64,000 nucleotides of DNA from CAWAYH01 sp963786195 (GCA_963786195.1 CAWAYH010000006.1:744001-808000), one strand, 5' to 3'. Shown: positions 28,732 through 41,636, numbered from the stretch's first letter. Notes: a model not told the origin generated them from the sequence alone. Numbers and translations: made by a program.

Positions 28732-30121
28732 ATGGCCAACATCCTCCAGAGTCTTCCCGTCGGTCACAAGGTCGGTATTGCGTTCTCCGGCGGTCTCGAT
28801 ACGAGCGCCGCGCTGCACTGGATGCGAAGCAAGGGCGCCATTCCATACGCGTACACCGCGAACCTGGGTCAGCCCGACGAACCCGACTACGAAGAGATCC
28901 CGCAGACGCGCGCTGCAATACGGCGCGGAGAAGGCACGCCTGATCGACTGCCGCCGCGAGCTCGTCACCGAAGGCCTGGCCGTCCTGCAGTGTGGCGCGT
29001 TCCATATTTCCACGGCGGGTGTTCCGTATTTCAACACGACGCCGATCGGCCGCGCGGTTACCGGCACCATGCTCGTCGGCGCCATGAAAGAAGACGACGT
29101 GCACATCTGGGGAGATGGGAGCACGTTCAAGGGCAACGACATCGAACGGTTTTACCGCTACGGTCTGCTGGCCAACCCGAGCCTCCGCATCTACAAGCCG
29201 TGGCTGGATCAGACGTTCATCGACGAGCTGGGCGGACGTGCGGAGATGTCCGAGTACATGCAGAAGGCCGGCTTCGCGTATCGCATGAGCGCCGAGAAGG
29301 CCTACTCGACCGATTCGAACATCCTCGGCGCCACGCACGAAGCCAAGGATCTCGAACGGCTCGACACGGGCGTCAGGATCGTCGATCCGATCATGGGCGC
29401 GGCGTTCTGGCGTGAAGATGTGTCTATCAAACGCGAAGAGGTGACGATTCGCTACGATGAGGGCCAGCCCGTTGCGCTGAACGGCATCACGTTCAAGGAC
29501 TCCGTGCAGATGCTCCTCGAGGCCAACCGGATTGGCGGACGCCACGGCCTCGGCATGAGCGATCAGATCGAGAACCGGATCATCGAGGCCAAGAGCCGGG
29601 GGATCTACGAGGCGCCGGGGATGGCCCTGCTCTTCATCGGCTACGAACGGCTCATCACCGGCATCCACAACGAGGACACGATCGAACAGTACCGCGACAA
29701 CGGCCGCCGGCTCGGACGGCTGCTCTACCAGGGCCGGTGGTTCGATCCCCAGGCCATGATGCTGCGCGAGACCGCCCAGCGCTGGGTTGCCCGGGCCGTG
29801 ACCGGCGAGGTGAGCCTCGAGCTCCGCCGGGGCAACGACTATTCGATTCTCGATACCAGGTCAGAGAACCTGACCTATCGGCCGGAACGGCTGACGATGG
29901 AAAAGGGCGAGTCGGTCTTCACGCCCCAGGACCGTATCGGCCAGCTCACCATGCGCAACCTCGACATCGTGGACACCCGGGACAAGCTCTTCACCTACGT
30001 GAAAACCGGCCTGCTGGCGCCCCTGACCCCCACGGCGCTGCCCCATGCCCCGGAATCCGAGGCCGGCCACCCGGAGAACCCGCCCAGCCGCGAGGGGGAC
30101 GGACACGAACCGACGAGGTAA
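28732..30121 (+). CDS. argG: Argininosuccinate synthase (one frameshift)
   Basis: About 463 residues. It ligates citrulline and aspartate with ATP in arginine biosynthesis, in the cytoplasm. The PP-loop ATP site AFSGGLDTSAALHWM is at residues 17-31. Further conserved segments are PYAYTANLGQPDEPDY, the citrulline-site GRAVTGTMLVGAM, DGSTFKGNDIERFYRYG and ENRIIEAKSRGIYEAPGMALL, fitting the long, E. coli-like type. The frame breaks at 28903, where one extra C follows EEIP; the other frame continues RRALQYGAEKARLIDCRREL. The C-terminal ~25 residues (Pro/Glu-rich) exceed the family norm. Because the gene is normally essential for arginine prototrophy, the indel is more likely an error than a real inactivation. 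Confidence 0.92.
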
Positions 30122-30145
30122 CTGCTGAGCTTAGGGGTTTCTGGG

Positions 30146-30168
30146 GACTCCTCAAAAAACCCGGAGTC
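30146..30168 (+). terminator. Weak hairpin after argG
   Basis: GACTCC (30146-30151) and GGAGTC (30163-30168) can pair across an 11-nt loop, followed by taataaaata. The stem is short and the tail is A-rich rather than U-rich, so terminator function is uncertain. The AT-rich tail could equally be part of a promoter for the BON gene. Confidence 0.3.
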
Positions 30169-30237
30169 TAATAAAATAGAGGGATCGGTTAACTTCCAAA
30201 TCTGGCCCATCGGTGGGGCCGGCTCCCCTGGAGATAC

Positions 30238-30537
30238 ATGCGAGCAGAGATTATTCGGCGAGCGAAGTCAGGCATGCTCGAGGACGACGAGCTGCAGCAC
30301 GTCATTTCTGAAATGATCGACGAGGATCCGACGTTCTGGACCGGCTCAGGCAAGGCCCGGACGGTCATCAACGTCACCGTGGACGACGGGCACGTCACCC
30401 TGGCCGGCCTGGTCAGGACCGCCACCGATCGGCGACGGGCCGACATCATCGCCCGCGCGCTCGGCGCCTCCGGCGTCGACAACCGGCTGCGGGTCGCGGA
30501 CTCCGCTCCGGACGACGGACGGCGGCGCGTTGCTTGA
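30238..30537 (+). CDS. Small BON-domain protein
   Basis: 99 residues covering one BON domain: ISEMIDEDPTFWTGSGKART, INVTVDDGHVTLAGLVRTAT, then RADIIARALGASGVDNRL. It lacks an export signal, unlike the two-BON protein at 12270-12833, so it is probably cytoplasmic or part of a complex. BON domains bind lipids or polar ligands; the partner is unknown. Confidence 0.78.
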   Translation: MRAEIIRRAKSGMLEDDELQHVISEMIDEDPTFWTGSGKARTVINVTVDDGHVTLAGLVRTATDRRRADIIARALGASGVDNRLRVADSAPDDGRRRVA

Positions 30538-30598
30538 ACGCGACTGACTGCTGATCGCGGACGGCGGACTGCTGTCCGCAATTCGCAGTAAGCCAGGT

Positions 30599-31288
30599 TC
30601 AGTCAACCGTTTCGACGAACGCAATAGCCATCCCGTCGTAGCCCTTGCTGCCCACTATCTGAATCGCGGTCGCGCTGACGCGACGCTCCCGGCCGAGCTG
30701 CGCCAGAAAACGGCGCATCGCCTGCACGCTGACGTCTGTACTCTTCTCGTCGACGATCTCGCCGTCCCGCACGATGTTGTCGACGACGATCAGGCTGCCC
30801 GCGCGCGAGAGCGCCAGCGCCCATGTGAAATAGTCCGGCGTCGATGGCTTGTCGGCGTCGATGAAGATCAGGTCGAACGGGCCCAGCCGCTCGCTGGCGA
30901 TCTGCGGGAGCGTGTCCAGCCCCCGGCCGACGCGTAAATCCACGAGGTGCGCCAGCCCGGCGCGCTCGACGTTGCCGCGCGCAACGGCCGCATGCTTCGG
31001 ATCGGCCTCGAGCGTCACCAGCCGGCCGTCGGCCGGCAGCGCCCTGGCGAGCCAGATCGTGCTGTAGCCGCCGAGCGTGCCGATTTCCAGAATCCTGCGC
31101 GCGCCCTGGGCACGGGCGATCAGGTTCAGCAGTTTTCCCTGGTTCGGCGAGACGGCAATCTGCGGAAGGCCCGCGGTCTCGCTGGCCTTCAACGCCTCGC
31201 GTCCCGGGTCCGGCGTCACGAGCAGATCGGTGAGGTACCGATCGACCGTGGTCCAGTGGTCTTCTGTTATGGATGACATCGAGGCCAT
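30599..31288 (-). CDS. SAM-dependent O-methyltransferase (catechol/caffeoyl-CoA OMT-like)
   Basis: 229 residues of class I methyltransferase fold. Visible motifs: LLNLIARAQGARRILEIGTLGGYST (motif I, GxxGGxST), LVTLEADPKHAAVARGNVERA (acidic residue that binds SAM ribose), FDLIFIDADKPSTPDYFTWAL (DADK, the metal-binding pattern of cation-dependent OMTs) and LIVVDNIVRDGEIVDE (DN). It likely methylates a hydroxyl of a small aromatic or similar molecule in the cytoplasm. It lies downstream of the lipoprotein and radical SAM genes on the same strand. Confidence 0.87.
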   Translation of the reverse strand: MASMSSITEDHWTTVDRYLTDLLVTPDPGREALKASETAGLPQIAVSPNQGKLLNLIARAQGARRILEIGTLGGYSTIWLARALPADGRLVTLEADPKHAAVARGNVERAGLAHLVDLRVGRGLDTLPQIASERLGPFDLIFIDADKPSTPDYFTWALALSRAGSLIVVDNIVRDGEIVDEKSTDVSVQAMRRFLAQLGRERRVSATAIQIVGSKGYDGMAIAFVETVD

Positions 31289-31335
31289 TGTGGCCTCGGC
31301 GCGGCGTCACCTGCAACGCCCGTTCACCGGCAACG

Positions 31336-31695
31336 TCACTTGGCCTGGAGAACTTGTGCCTCGCGGTCGTTGATGAGCACGCGTCCGTGATCGACGACCA
31401 CGGCGTCGCCGGGTTTCAGTTTTTCGTAAGCCCGTCCGTTGACGACGAGCTCCTCGCCCTTGATCGCGACGTCGGCATCGCGACACGGCGTAAAGCGATA
31501 CGTCGGCTTACCGCCCGCGGGATCCGGAACCGTCTGCGGGGGCGGAACGGAAGTGCGGTAGCAGTCGGTCACCGCGACCTGGTGCTCTCCAACGCGCGCT
31601 TCGACGCGGCCCAGCAGGAGGTTGTTGGATCGGCTGCAGGCCGTCAGGAGAGTGCCGCACAGGAACGCGGCCAGCAGGGCGCGTCGTGGATTCAT
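31336..31695 (-). CDS. Small lipoprotein of unknown function
   Basis: 119 residues with a clear lipobox, LLTAC (signal MNPRRALLAAFLCGTLLTAC). The mature domain has EARVGEHQVAVTDCYRTS, a YRFTPCRDADVAIKGEEL segment and a C-terminal beta-hairpin PGDAVVVDHGRVLINDREAQ. Two Cys residues of the mature part may form a disulphide. I do not recognise a family. It is encoded between the radical SAM and O-methyltransferase genes, all on the minus strand with gaps of 47-68 bp. Confidence 0.7.
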   Translation of the reverse strand: MNPRRALLAAFLCGTLLTACSRSNNLLLGRVEARVGEHQVAVTDCYRTSVPPPQTVPDPAGGKPTYRFTPCRDADVAIKGEELVVNGRAYEKLKPGDAVVVDHGRVLINDREAQVLQAK

Positions 31696-31763
31696 GGGCC
31701 TCCGCGCCGCTTCGTCCCGGTTCAGCAGCGCGACAAACTTTGTATCACAAAGTTCTCTAAGGT

Positions 31764-32882
31764 TCAAGCCCTCAGGCCAAACAGCCGCCGCGCGGCGCCG
31801 CGGATCAGATGGCGCTCGCGGCCGGTGACGAACAGGCGCAGCAGCACCCGCACCGGCATCGGCAGCGCGGACGACGAGCCGCCGGGCGCAAACCAGGACT
31901 GCAGCGTCTCGACGGGCCTCTCGCGCAGGTCGTCGATCATCGCCACCCGGTGGACGCAGCCAATCGTGCAGTACGGTGCGCAGGGCTTCACCGTCCCGTG
32001 CTCGACGCGAAGATGCTCGCGCGTGTATTCGGCGAGCGGCACGCCCGGATGCCCGCGCTGCTGCGAACAGTAGTGCACGAGGCCGTCCTCGCAGATATAC
32101 AGATACCGGCTGCCGGCGCGGCAGTGCCAGTCGTGCGCCCGGCCGTTCGCAAGGCTGTCCTGGAAGCGGTTGTAGCGATCGAACGAAAAGAGCGGCCGAT
32201 CCAGGCCCGTAATCGCCGCGAGCACGTCGCGCTCGCGCCCGGTCAGCGGCTGGAGCTGCCCGCCGCGGTCGTGAATGATCCCCGCCGTGCTCTGAAACCC
32301 CAGGTCCCTCGCCCGTTCCGCAATCGTCAGCGCATCGTCCGGGTTCATCACCCCGCCGCCGACGACTGCGTTGACGGTGACGTCGAACAGCGCGTGCGAC
32401 GCGAGCCACCGCAGCTTCTGGTCGAGCACCTTCAGGCTCTTCTTCGACACGGCGTCGGGGTTCACGTTGTCGATGCTGATCTGCAGCGAGTCGAGACCGG
32501 CATCGTTGAGCCGGCCGATCAACGCCGGCGTCAGCAGATAGCCGTTGGTGATCAGCGTGGCGATGGCGCCCTTCGCGCGGATGTACCCGATGATCTTCTC
32601 GAGATCGGGATGCAGCAGCGGCTCACCGCCGCTGAGCGTGATGATGCCGGTACCGAGCTCGACCAGCCGATCGATCCGGCGCTGCATCTCGTCGAAGGCC
32701 ACGGGATCGGATTCGTGGTCGAACTCGTTGCAGTACGTGCAGGCGAGATTGCAGCGGCGGGTCGGAATGATCTGCGCGACGACGGGCTGATACGGAGACT
32801 GGAAGGCGCTGGCGAGCAGGCGCGCTTCGCGGACCCTGCGGCGCGCGGTACGAAGGCGGCGACGGAAGACAATCGCCAACAT
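31764..32882 (-). CDS. Radical SAM protein with a Cys-rich C-terminal (SPASM-like) region
   Basis: 372 residues from the ATG at 32882; the frame is open further upstream, but only through the gctcgga heptad array. The radical SAM cluster motif is CNLACTYC (C44, C48, C51), and GGEPLLHPDLEKII and LITNGYLLTPALI follow as expected. The C-terminal part carries more Cys (DWHCRAGSRYLYICEDGLVHYC, then VKPCAPYCTIGCVHR), consistent with auxiliary Fe-S binding as in SPASM/Twitch proteins. Such enzymes modify peptides or cofactors by radical chemistry. No precursor peptide is evident nearby. The substrate is unknown. Confidence 0.85.
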   Translation of the reverse strand: MLAIVFRRRLRTARRRVREARLLASAFQSPYQPVVAQIIPTRRCNLACTYCNEFDHESDPVAFDEMQRRIDRLVELGTGIITLSGGEPLLHPDLEKIIGYIRAKGAIATLITNGYLLTPALIGRLNDAGLDSLQISIDNVNPDAVSKKSLKVLDQKLRWLASHALFDVTVNAVVGGGVMNPDDALTIAERARDLGFQSTAGIIHDRGGQLQPLTGRERDVLAAITGLDRPLFSFDRYNRFQDSLANGRAHDWHCRAGSRYLYICEDGLVHYCSQQRGHPGVPLAEYTREHLRVEHGTVKPCAPYCTIGCVHRVAMIDDLRERPVETLQSWFAPGGSSSALPMPVRVLLRLFVTGRERHLIRGAARRLFGLRA

Positions 32883-32903
32883 CGACGCAGTGTGCCACAA
32901 ACC

Positions 32904-32961
32904 GTAGCTCGGAGCTCGTGGCTCGGAGCTCGTTGCTCGTTGCTCGGAGCTCGGAGCTCGG
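32904..32961. repeat. Exact heptad tandem repeat, units ggagctc / gttgctc
   Basis: Eight consecutive 7-mers with no slippage: gtagctc, ggagctc, gtggctc, ggagctc, gttgctc, gttgctc, ggagctc, ggagctc (32904-32959). It is the cleanest array in the window. It lies between the radical SAM start (32882) and the nrdJ terminator, so it may form part of the radical SAM gene's upstream region. Confidence 0.9.
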
Positions 32962-32975
32962 AAGCTCAGCCGTGC

Positions 32976-33004
32976 AAAAAAAAGGGCCGGCGTTGAGCCG
33001 GCCC
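32976..33004 (-). terminator. Intrinsic terminator of nrdJ
   Basis: On the minus strand, an 8-bp GC-only stem (GGGCCGGC/GCCGGCCC, 32984-32991 and 32997-33004) with a 5-nt loop is followed by eight U residues (a-tract 32976-32983 on the + strand), about 50 bp past the nrdJ stop codon. This is the best intrinsic terminator in the window. Confidence 0.85.
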
Positions 33005-33006
33005 CC

Positions 33007-33055
33007 CGAACCACGAGCTACGAACTACCGAACTACGAACTACGACCTACGAGAA

Positions 33056-33056
<1 letters not shown>
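33007..33056. repeat. Heptad tandem repeat, unit cgaacta
   Basis: Units cgaacca, cgagcta, cgaacta, (c) cgaacta, cgaacta, cgaccta, cgagaat run from 33007 up to the nrdJ stop codon at 33056. It sits between the stop and the terminator hairpin, so it is transcribed into the 3' UTR of nrdJ. Confidence 0.85.
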
Positions 33057-35861
<2,805 letters not shown>

Positions 35862-36210
35862 GTTCCCCCTCCAAAACGCCCGGGTCTCCGGCCCTCCCCT
35901 GGGCCGGCTCCCCTGAAACCTACTCTTGTGTAGGAAGCGCGCAGTCGACGCTGGCGTTCAGACGGGACGCGCCCTCGGCTCGACCGTGGCGCCGAGACGC
36001 TCCGGATCGCCATCCGGACGTGCGACATCGGGCCCCTTTCGGATCGGGCCTCTAGGTACCCCGTCATCGGCCTTGCGGGAGCTGGGAAGACCCCGCGGGT
36101 CTCGTGGCGCTGGCGGCCTCCTTCGCAGTCCGTCGAAGCCCCCGGACGGCAACCTCGGCGTGGCCTCGCCGAAGGTCGCGCCGTGGATTCATGCGCGCGA
36201 AGGCGGGGAC
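35862..36210 (-). ncRNA. Long structured 5' leader of nrdJ (putative cis-regulatory RNA)
   Basis: About 350 nt between a good promoter and the nrdJ start with no convincing coding frame. In minus-strand order it can form several stems: gtccg...cggac around a gggggcttcga loop, agaccc-gcg-gggtct, ggccc...gggcc, ccggat-ggcg-atccgg, ctcgg...ccgag, cctac-acaaga-gtagg, and ccggccc-aggggag-ggccgg just before the ribosome-binding site. I could not match the cobalamin riboswitch core, so an AdoCbl switch is not supported. A conserved nrdJ-associated RNA motif has been described in comparative studies; whether this belongs to it needs a covariance search. Confidence 0.45.
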
Positions 36211-36211
36211 A

Positions 36212-36240
36212 AATATGGACCCTGTTTACGCCGTTGTCAA
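36212..36240 (-). promoter_or_regulatory. Sigma-70 promoter of nrdJ
   Basis: TTGACA (36240-36235), 17-bp spacer, CATATT (36217-36212), on the minus strand. The -35 is a consensus match with ideal spacing, 32 bp beyond the stop of the upstream lipoprotein gene, so nrdJ is transcribed on its own with a long leader. Confidence 0.65.
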
Positions 36241-36271
36241 GGCCGGATCCACCACATATTGTGCTCTTTTT

Positions 36272-36895
36272 TTAGGGCAGGCGCAAGATATTGACGGAGC
36301 CCGAGTATGGGACGGATGGTTCCTTCGATTGCCCTACTTTCGCGAGGCGAGCTGACTTCGCGGTCGCCTGCGCTCGCTCCGCAAGTGACTTCGCGAAGTT
36401 CGATGTCGTCCTTCTTCAGCGCCTCGTCCGCCTGCTGAATCCAGCCCTGGACGGCCCGATAGTTGGCCTTCCGGTCGGCGTTGAGCGTCTGGAAATCCAC
36501 GCCGTCGAGTGTGGCCTTGCGTCTTGTCGAGAATCTCGCGCACCTGCCGGGCGCCCTCCGGACCGTCAACGCCCGCGGGCGTGCGGAGCGGTGGCACGGG
36601 CTGCGTGGGCGTCGGCGGCGTCGTCCGGCGGGGTTTCGATCTTCTCGGGCTTCTCCGTGTTGTTCCTGGGCGGCCTCGCGAGCCGGCGGGTCGCGCGCGC
36701 GGCGGCGCGGAGCCGCCGGTCGGCAGGTCGGGCACGGGCTCGACCGCCGGCGGCTCGGGCCGCGGCCGGCTCGATCATCCGCGGCGGCACCGGGGGCACG
36801 ACCAGCGTCGGAGCCTGCTCCGGCACCTGGGCGCGCGTCGACGCGCAGCCCGCAGCCGAAGCGGCGAACATCGCCAGCAGAATGATCTTCCTCAT
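36272..36895 (-). CDS. Proline-rich lipoprotein (several frameshifts)
   Basis: Start ATG 36895 (MRKIILLAMFAASAAGCAST, lipobox SAAGC). The mature part is Pro-rich (VPEQAPTLVVPPVPPRMIEP; further on KPEKIETPPDDAA and TPPTPTQPVPPL). It ends in a helical domain, REILDKTQATLDGVDFQTLN then ADRKANYRAVQGWIQQADEAL, closing FAKSLAERAQATAKSARLAK and NILRLP at the TAA 36272. At least three indels interrupt it. The C-terminal pattern (LNADxxxxYxxxxxxIxQADEALKxxxxxFAxxLAxKA) is, in my recollection, a recurrent acidobacterial lipoprotein tail of unknown function, presumably tethered to the outer membrane. Confidence 0.6.
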
Positions 36896-36988
36896 GGGCT
36901 CTCCCGCAGCGCCCAATGGGCCATTCTCGAACGAACGACAGACACGGCTTGCCTGCGTCCCGCGCCAAAGTATCGGCGCGGGGACGGA

Positions 36989-38905
36989 TCATGCCTGAGG
37001 AAACATCAGTCGGAACCGGGTTCCGTCGCCCGGAGTCGACTGTACCTCGATCTCGCCGTCGTGGAGCTGGACGATGCGGAAGACCATCGAGAGCCCGATA
37101 CCGCTGCCCTTCTTCTTCGTCGTGAAATAGAGGTCGAAGATACGGCACAGGTGCTCCGGCGGAATGCCCGACCCCGGTGTCCTCGATGTCGACCATCGAC
37201 CCGGCGCCGATCGTCGGCGCGGCAGGCGATTCGCAGCGTGCCGCCGTCGGCATCGCCTGACAGGCGTTGATGGCGAGGTTGAGCAGCGCCTGCTGCAGCA
37301 TGCCCGGGTCCGCGTTGATCTCGGGCAGCGCTCGGCGGCACTCAGTCTTGATCGACGACACCGCGCCGCTCGGCTTCGGGCGCCGTCATCGACACGACGT
37401 CGCTGACGAGCGACGGCGAGTTGCACCGGCTGCAGCTTCAGCTCGTCGGGCCGGGCGAACTTCAGGAAGCCGATGACGACCTGGTCGAGCCGCCGGATCT
37501 CGTCGCTGATGATGTTCACGTGCTTCGTGTCAGATCGACCGTCCGCGACTCGTCGCCGGCCGGGCCGGCGGGCACGGTGACGGCTCGCGGCACGGCGCCA
37601 TGACTTCTGCTTCAGCAGCTCGAGGTGAATCGTCATCGCGTTGAGCGGGTTCTTCACCTCGTGCGCGACGCCCGCCATCAGCCGGCCGAGCGCGGCGAGC
37701 TTGCGCGAGTAGTTCAGCGTCGTGTGCACGTGCGTCAGGTAGCCGAGGTTGCGCGCGACGAGCATGGCGCCGAGGAACCGGCCCGATCGTGTCCTCGATC
37801 GCGTGGACATCAGCATCAGGTCGCTCGGGCGCCTCGTGCGATCGGCCTCGGTTGCGCGCGCCGCAGACGTGATCGAGACCGGCCCCTGCGATTTCCGCCC
37901 GGCCAGCGCCCGTTCGACGAGCTGACGCACGGGATGTCCGCGGGAGCTGCGAGACGGCCGCCGCGACCAGCTTCGCGGCGAGATCCGGCAGCAGCGCGCG
38001 CATCGCGGCGTTGCTGAAGATCGAGCTCGCCCTCCGGCGAGAACAGCGCCACCGCGTCCTCGAGGTTCTCCATCACCGACTCGAAGTCGGTCGCCGCCGA
38101 CGGACAATCGGCTGGCGAGCGGCATGGCCGAGCCAGCTGCGCGCTGACGGCTTCGAACGAGCTGCCGAGGTCCTTGAACTCCTGCCCCGGCAGATCGAGC
38201 GTGACGTCGAGCTCGCCGCGTCCGAGGCGGCTCAGGCCGCTCTGGATGACGTGAATCGGACGCAGCATCCACTGCGCGAGCAGCATCGCGACGATCATCG
38301 AGATGAGCAGCGCGATCAGCCGTGCCGCCGCCGTCCCGAAGCGTGCTTGCAGATCTCGTTGCGGACGAGCAGCGTGGACACGCCGATGCGAATCGTCGCC
38401 GAACGGCTGCTCGCCGGACAGGATCGGCTCGCTGCATCTCGAACGTGCCGCTCCGAGTAGACCGCCTTCAGCTGCTCGATCGGCCACCGGCCGCGACGAT
38501 GGTGCGCGAAGCTCCTCCTGCTCGCGGCATCGAGCTGTCCTCCTGAGCGAGGGCGAGCTGTGCGCAACCGCCATGCCGTCGGGTCGACGATGCGGCGTAG
38601 AGGAGCGTTCGGCTCGGGTGTACGCGATGCTGGCTTCGAGGATCGATCGGATGCCGCCGTCCTGCGCAGCGCCGCGTACGGATCCGGCGGGCCGTGGCGC
38701 GACGACCGCGTTCGCGCGCTGGAAGATGGCGTCCGCGAGGAGCTGCCCGGCGCCGGAGGTCTGTCTCCTGCAGGCTCAGCCGCGTGAGCGTCGCCATCTG
38801 CTATCCGCTCATCACGAGCGACCACGATCACCACGAGCGTTGTGACGCCAGCGACCTGTTTGGCTTTGATGACATTCAGACGCTGAGTTCGGGCTGCGGT
38901 TCGTT
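36989..38905 (-). CDS. NtrB-like sensor histidine kinase (many frameshifts, start uncertain)
   Basis: Reassembled in frame order: an N-terminal TM segment (KAKQVAGVTTLVVIVV), an extracytoplasmic sensor region, and a second TM helix (AIALLISMIVAMLLAQWMLR). Then HAMP (PIHVIQSGLSRLGRGELDVT), PAS (FESVMENLEDAVALFSPEGE) and HisKA with the phospho-acceptor (GRLMAGVAHEVKNPLNAMTIH). The HATPase region has its N box (LNLAINACQAMP) and G boxes (GIPPEHLCRIFDLYF, KGSGIGLSMVFRIVQLHDGE), ending RFRLMFPQA. At least six indels fall in this 1.9 kb. The start is probably just after the regulator's stop at 38906 but could not be fixed. It should phosphorylate the sigma-54 regulator encoded upstream. Confidence 0.75.
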
Positions 38906-40315
<1,410 letters not shown>

Positions 40316-40507
40316 TATGGGCCGTTCTTCCGTGTTGCATGTGAAAGTTTACCATCCCTAGGGTAAGTTTTACATTGTGCGGCGATTTTTCCGCAATTGT
40401 GTAATTGCCCGACGACCTCGTTCAAGCCCATCGGGGTGGACCGCCCCTATGTGGCTGAGCCGAGCGAGGCCGGACAGGGCATGTCCGTTGCAGTTCTTCA
40501 AATTGCC

Positions 40508-41254
40508 ATGAAGAACACACACTCGGCCGTAGTTTTGATACTTGTGCTGGCTGCCGCGATGACCGCCTGCTCTCGCGGATCTGAGAGCCAGACGCTGCAC
40601 GCCAACGCGCCGGCCGCAGGAAATCCCGCGCCGGCGGCGACGCCCGCGTCTGTGACGATCCCGGAATCACCAGCAACTCCGGCGCCAGCTCCGGCTGCGC
40701 CCGAAACGAGCGCCGCTGCGCCGGCGTACCGCGACATCACGGTACCTGCCGGGACCACGCTGGCGATCGATCTGGGTACCGCCGTGGCCTCCGACTCGAG
40801 CCACGTGGAGGATTCGGTCCGCGGGACGCTGCGGCGAGGCATCAGGATCAACGGCGTCGAGGCCATCCCGGCCGGCACGACGGTCCTGGGATACGTGACC
40901 GAAGCCACGCGGTCTGGCCGCGTGAAGGGTCGCGCGCGCATCGCATTCCGATTCACGCAGCTCGATCTGCCGGGCGCCGGCGAGCGCGTCGCGATTCGTA
41001 CCGGTACGATCGCGCGCGAAGCGAAGGCGACGAAGAAGGACGATGCCGTCAAGATCGGCGCGGGCGCCGCGGCCGGGACGGTGATTGGCGCGATCGTCGG
41101 CGGCGGCGACGGCGCCGCGAAGGGCGCCGCGATCGGTGGCGGCGCCGGCACGGGCGTCGTGCTCGCGACGCGCGGCAAGGAAGTACGACTGGTCCCCGGT
41201 ACCGACCTGTCGGTGAAGCTCCAGCAGCCCGTCACCGTCAGAGTACGAAGCTAA
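40508..41254 (+). CDS. Glycine-zipper lipoprotein
   Basis: 248 residues from the ATG at 40508 (MKNTHSAVVLILVLAAAMTAC; the Cys begins the mature lipoprotein). An Ala/Pro-rich linker (ASVTIPESPATPAPAPAAPE) leads to a beta domain with ITVPAGTTLAIDLGTAVASD and AIPAGTTVLGYVTEA. A long Gly/Ala helix hairpin (AGAAAGTVIGAIVGGGDGAA, then IGGGAGTGVV) is a typical glycine zipper, and the protein ends VPGTDLSVKLQQPVTVRV. It is probably an envelope protein anchored in the outer membrane. Divergent from the two-component operon, 192 bp from its start; a ccctaggg palindrome (40356) lies between them. Confidence 0.75.
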   Translation: MKNTHSAVVLILVLAAAMTACSRGSESQTLHANAPAAGNPAPAATPASVTIPESPATPAPAPAAPETSAAAPAYRDITVPAGTTLAIDLGTAVASDSSHVEDSVRGTLRRGIRINGVEAIPAGTTVLGYVTEATRSGRVKGRARIAFRFTQLDLPGAGERVAIRTGTIAREAKATKKDDAVKIGAGAAAGTVIGAIVGGGDGAAKGAAIGGGAGTGVVLATRGKEVRLVPGTDLSVKLQQPVTVRVRS

Positions 41255-41264
41255 GACTGGGTGT

Positions 41265-41439
41265 CCGTATCAGCTGAATCACTACTGAAGGCGGGCACCC
41301 CGCGGGGCCCGTCGCGTGGCAGCCCACGGGTGCTCGCGCGTCGCCATGGGGCTCAACGGGTCCACGCGCTGCGCGCCCGTGGGCGCCCCGCCCCGCGACA
41401 CCCGCGAGCCCGCTGACAGTAGTGATTCAGCGTGTACGG
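41265..41439 (+). mobile_element. TIR-bearing ~175-bp element, copy A
   Basis: It starts ccgtatcagctgaatcac and ends in a near-perfect inverted copy: 14 exact bp (ctgaatcactactg) plus ccgta at the outer end, about 23 bp in all. The interior contains gggcacccc, gtggcagcccac, gtgctcgcgcg and ggggctcaacgggtcc, which reappear in reverse complement in copy B, 20 bp away. No coding frame with family resemblance is present. It is a MITE-like non-autonomous element or a large structured repeat. Confidence 0.75.
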
Positions 41440-41459
41440 GTCCACGAATGATTAGTTGC

Positions 41460-41636
41460 CTGTATCGGCTGAATCGGTAAGGCCGGCGGGCTTCGCGGGT
41501 GGCGTGTGGCGGGCGCCCGCAAGCGCGCAGCGCGCCGGACCCGTTGAGCCCCACGGAAAGCGCGCGAGCACTTGTGGGCTGCCACACGTCGGGCCCCGCG
41601 AGGGTGCCCGCACGACTACCGATTCAACCGATACAG
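41460..41636 (-). mobile_element. TIR-bearing ~177-bp element, copy B (inverted)
   Basis: It is bounded by ctgtatcggctgaatcggta (41460) and its near-perfect inverse ending cgatacag (41636), 19 of 20 positions matching. Its reverse complement aligns with copy A along the whole length. Inner matches include gggcacc, gtggcagcccac, gtgctcgcgcg and ggggctcaacgggtcc. The TIR words differ from copy A at several positions, but each element's own two ends match each other, which indicates selection for end-to-end pairing. Confidence 0.75.

Noticed and set aside
36120..36170. tmRNA-like ggggg-cttcgacgg string in the nrdJ leader (minus strand)
   Set aside because: The ggattcgac core is incomplete, no tag reading frame ends in Ala-Ala, and there is no 3' tRNA-like TTCGA arm or CCA in the expected distance.
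35862..36210. Cobalamin riboswitch or RNase P RNA in the nrdJ leader
   Set aside because: No cobalamin core of the gccactg type and no B12-box-like sequence; the RNase P universal gaggaaagtc and acagaa segments are absent.
40356..40363. ccctaggg palindrome as a regulator site between the two-component operon and the lipoprotein gene
   Set aside because: Only 8 bp, and no second copy or regulator to link it with; not reported as a feature.
41265..41636. Integron attC sites
   Set aside because: Symmetric ends suggest attC-like folding, but the conserved gttrrry-type core sites and an array of cassettes or an integrase are missing.
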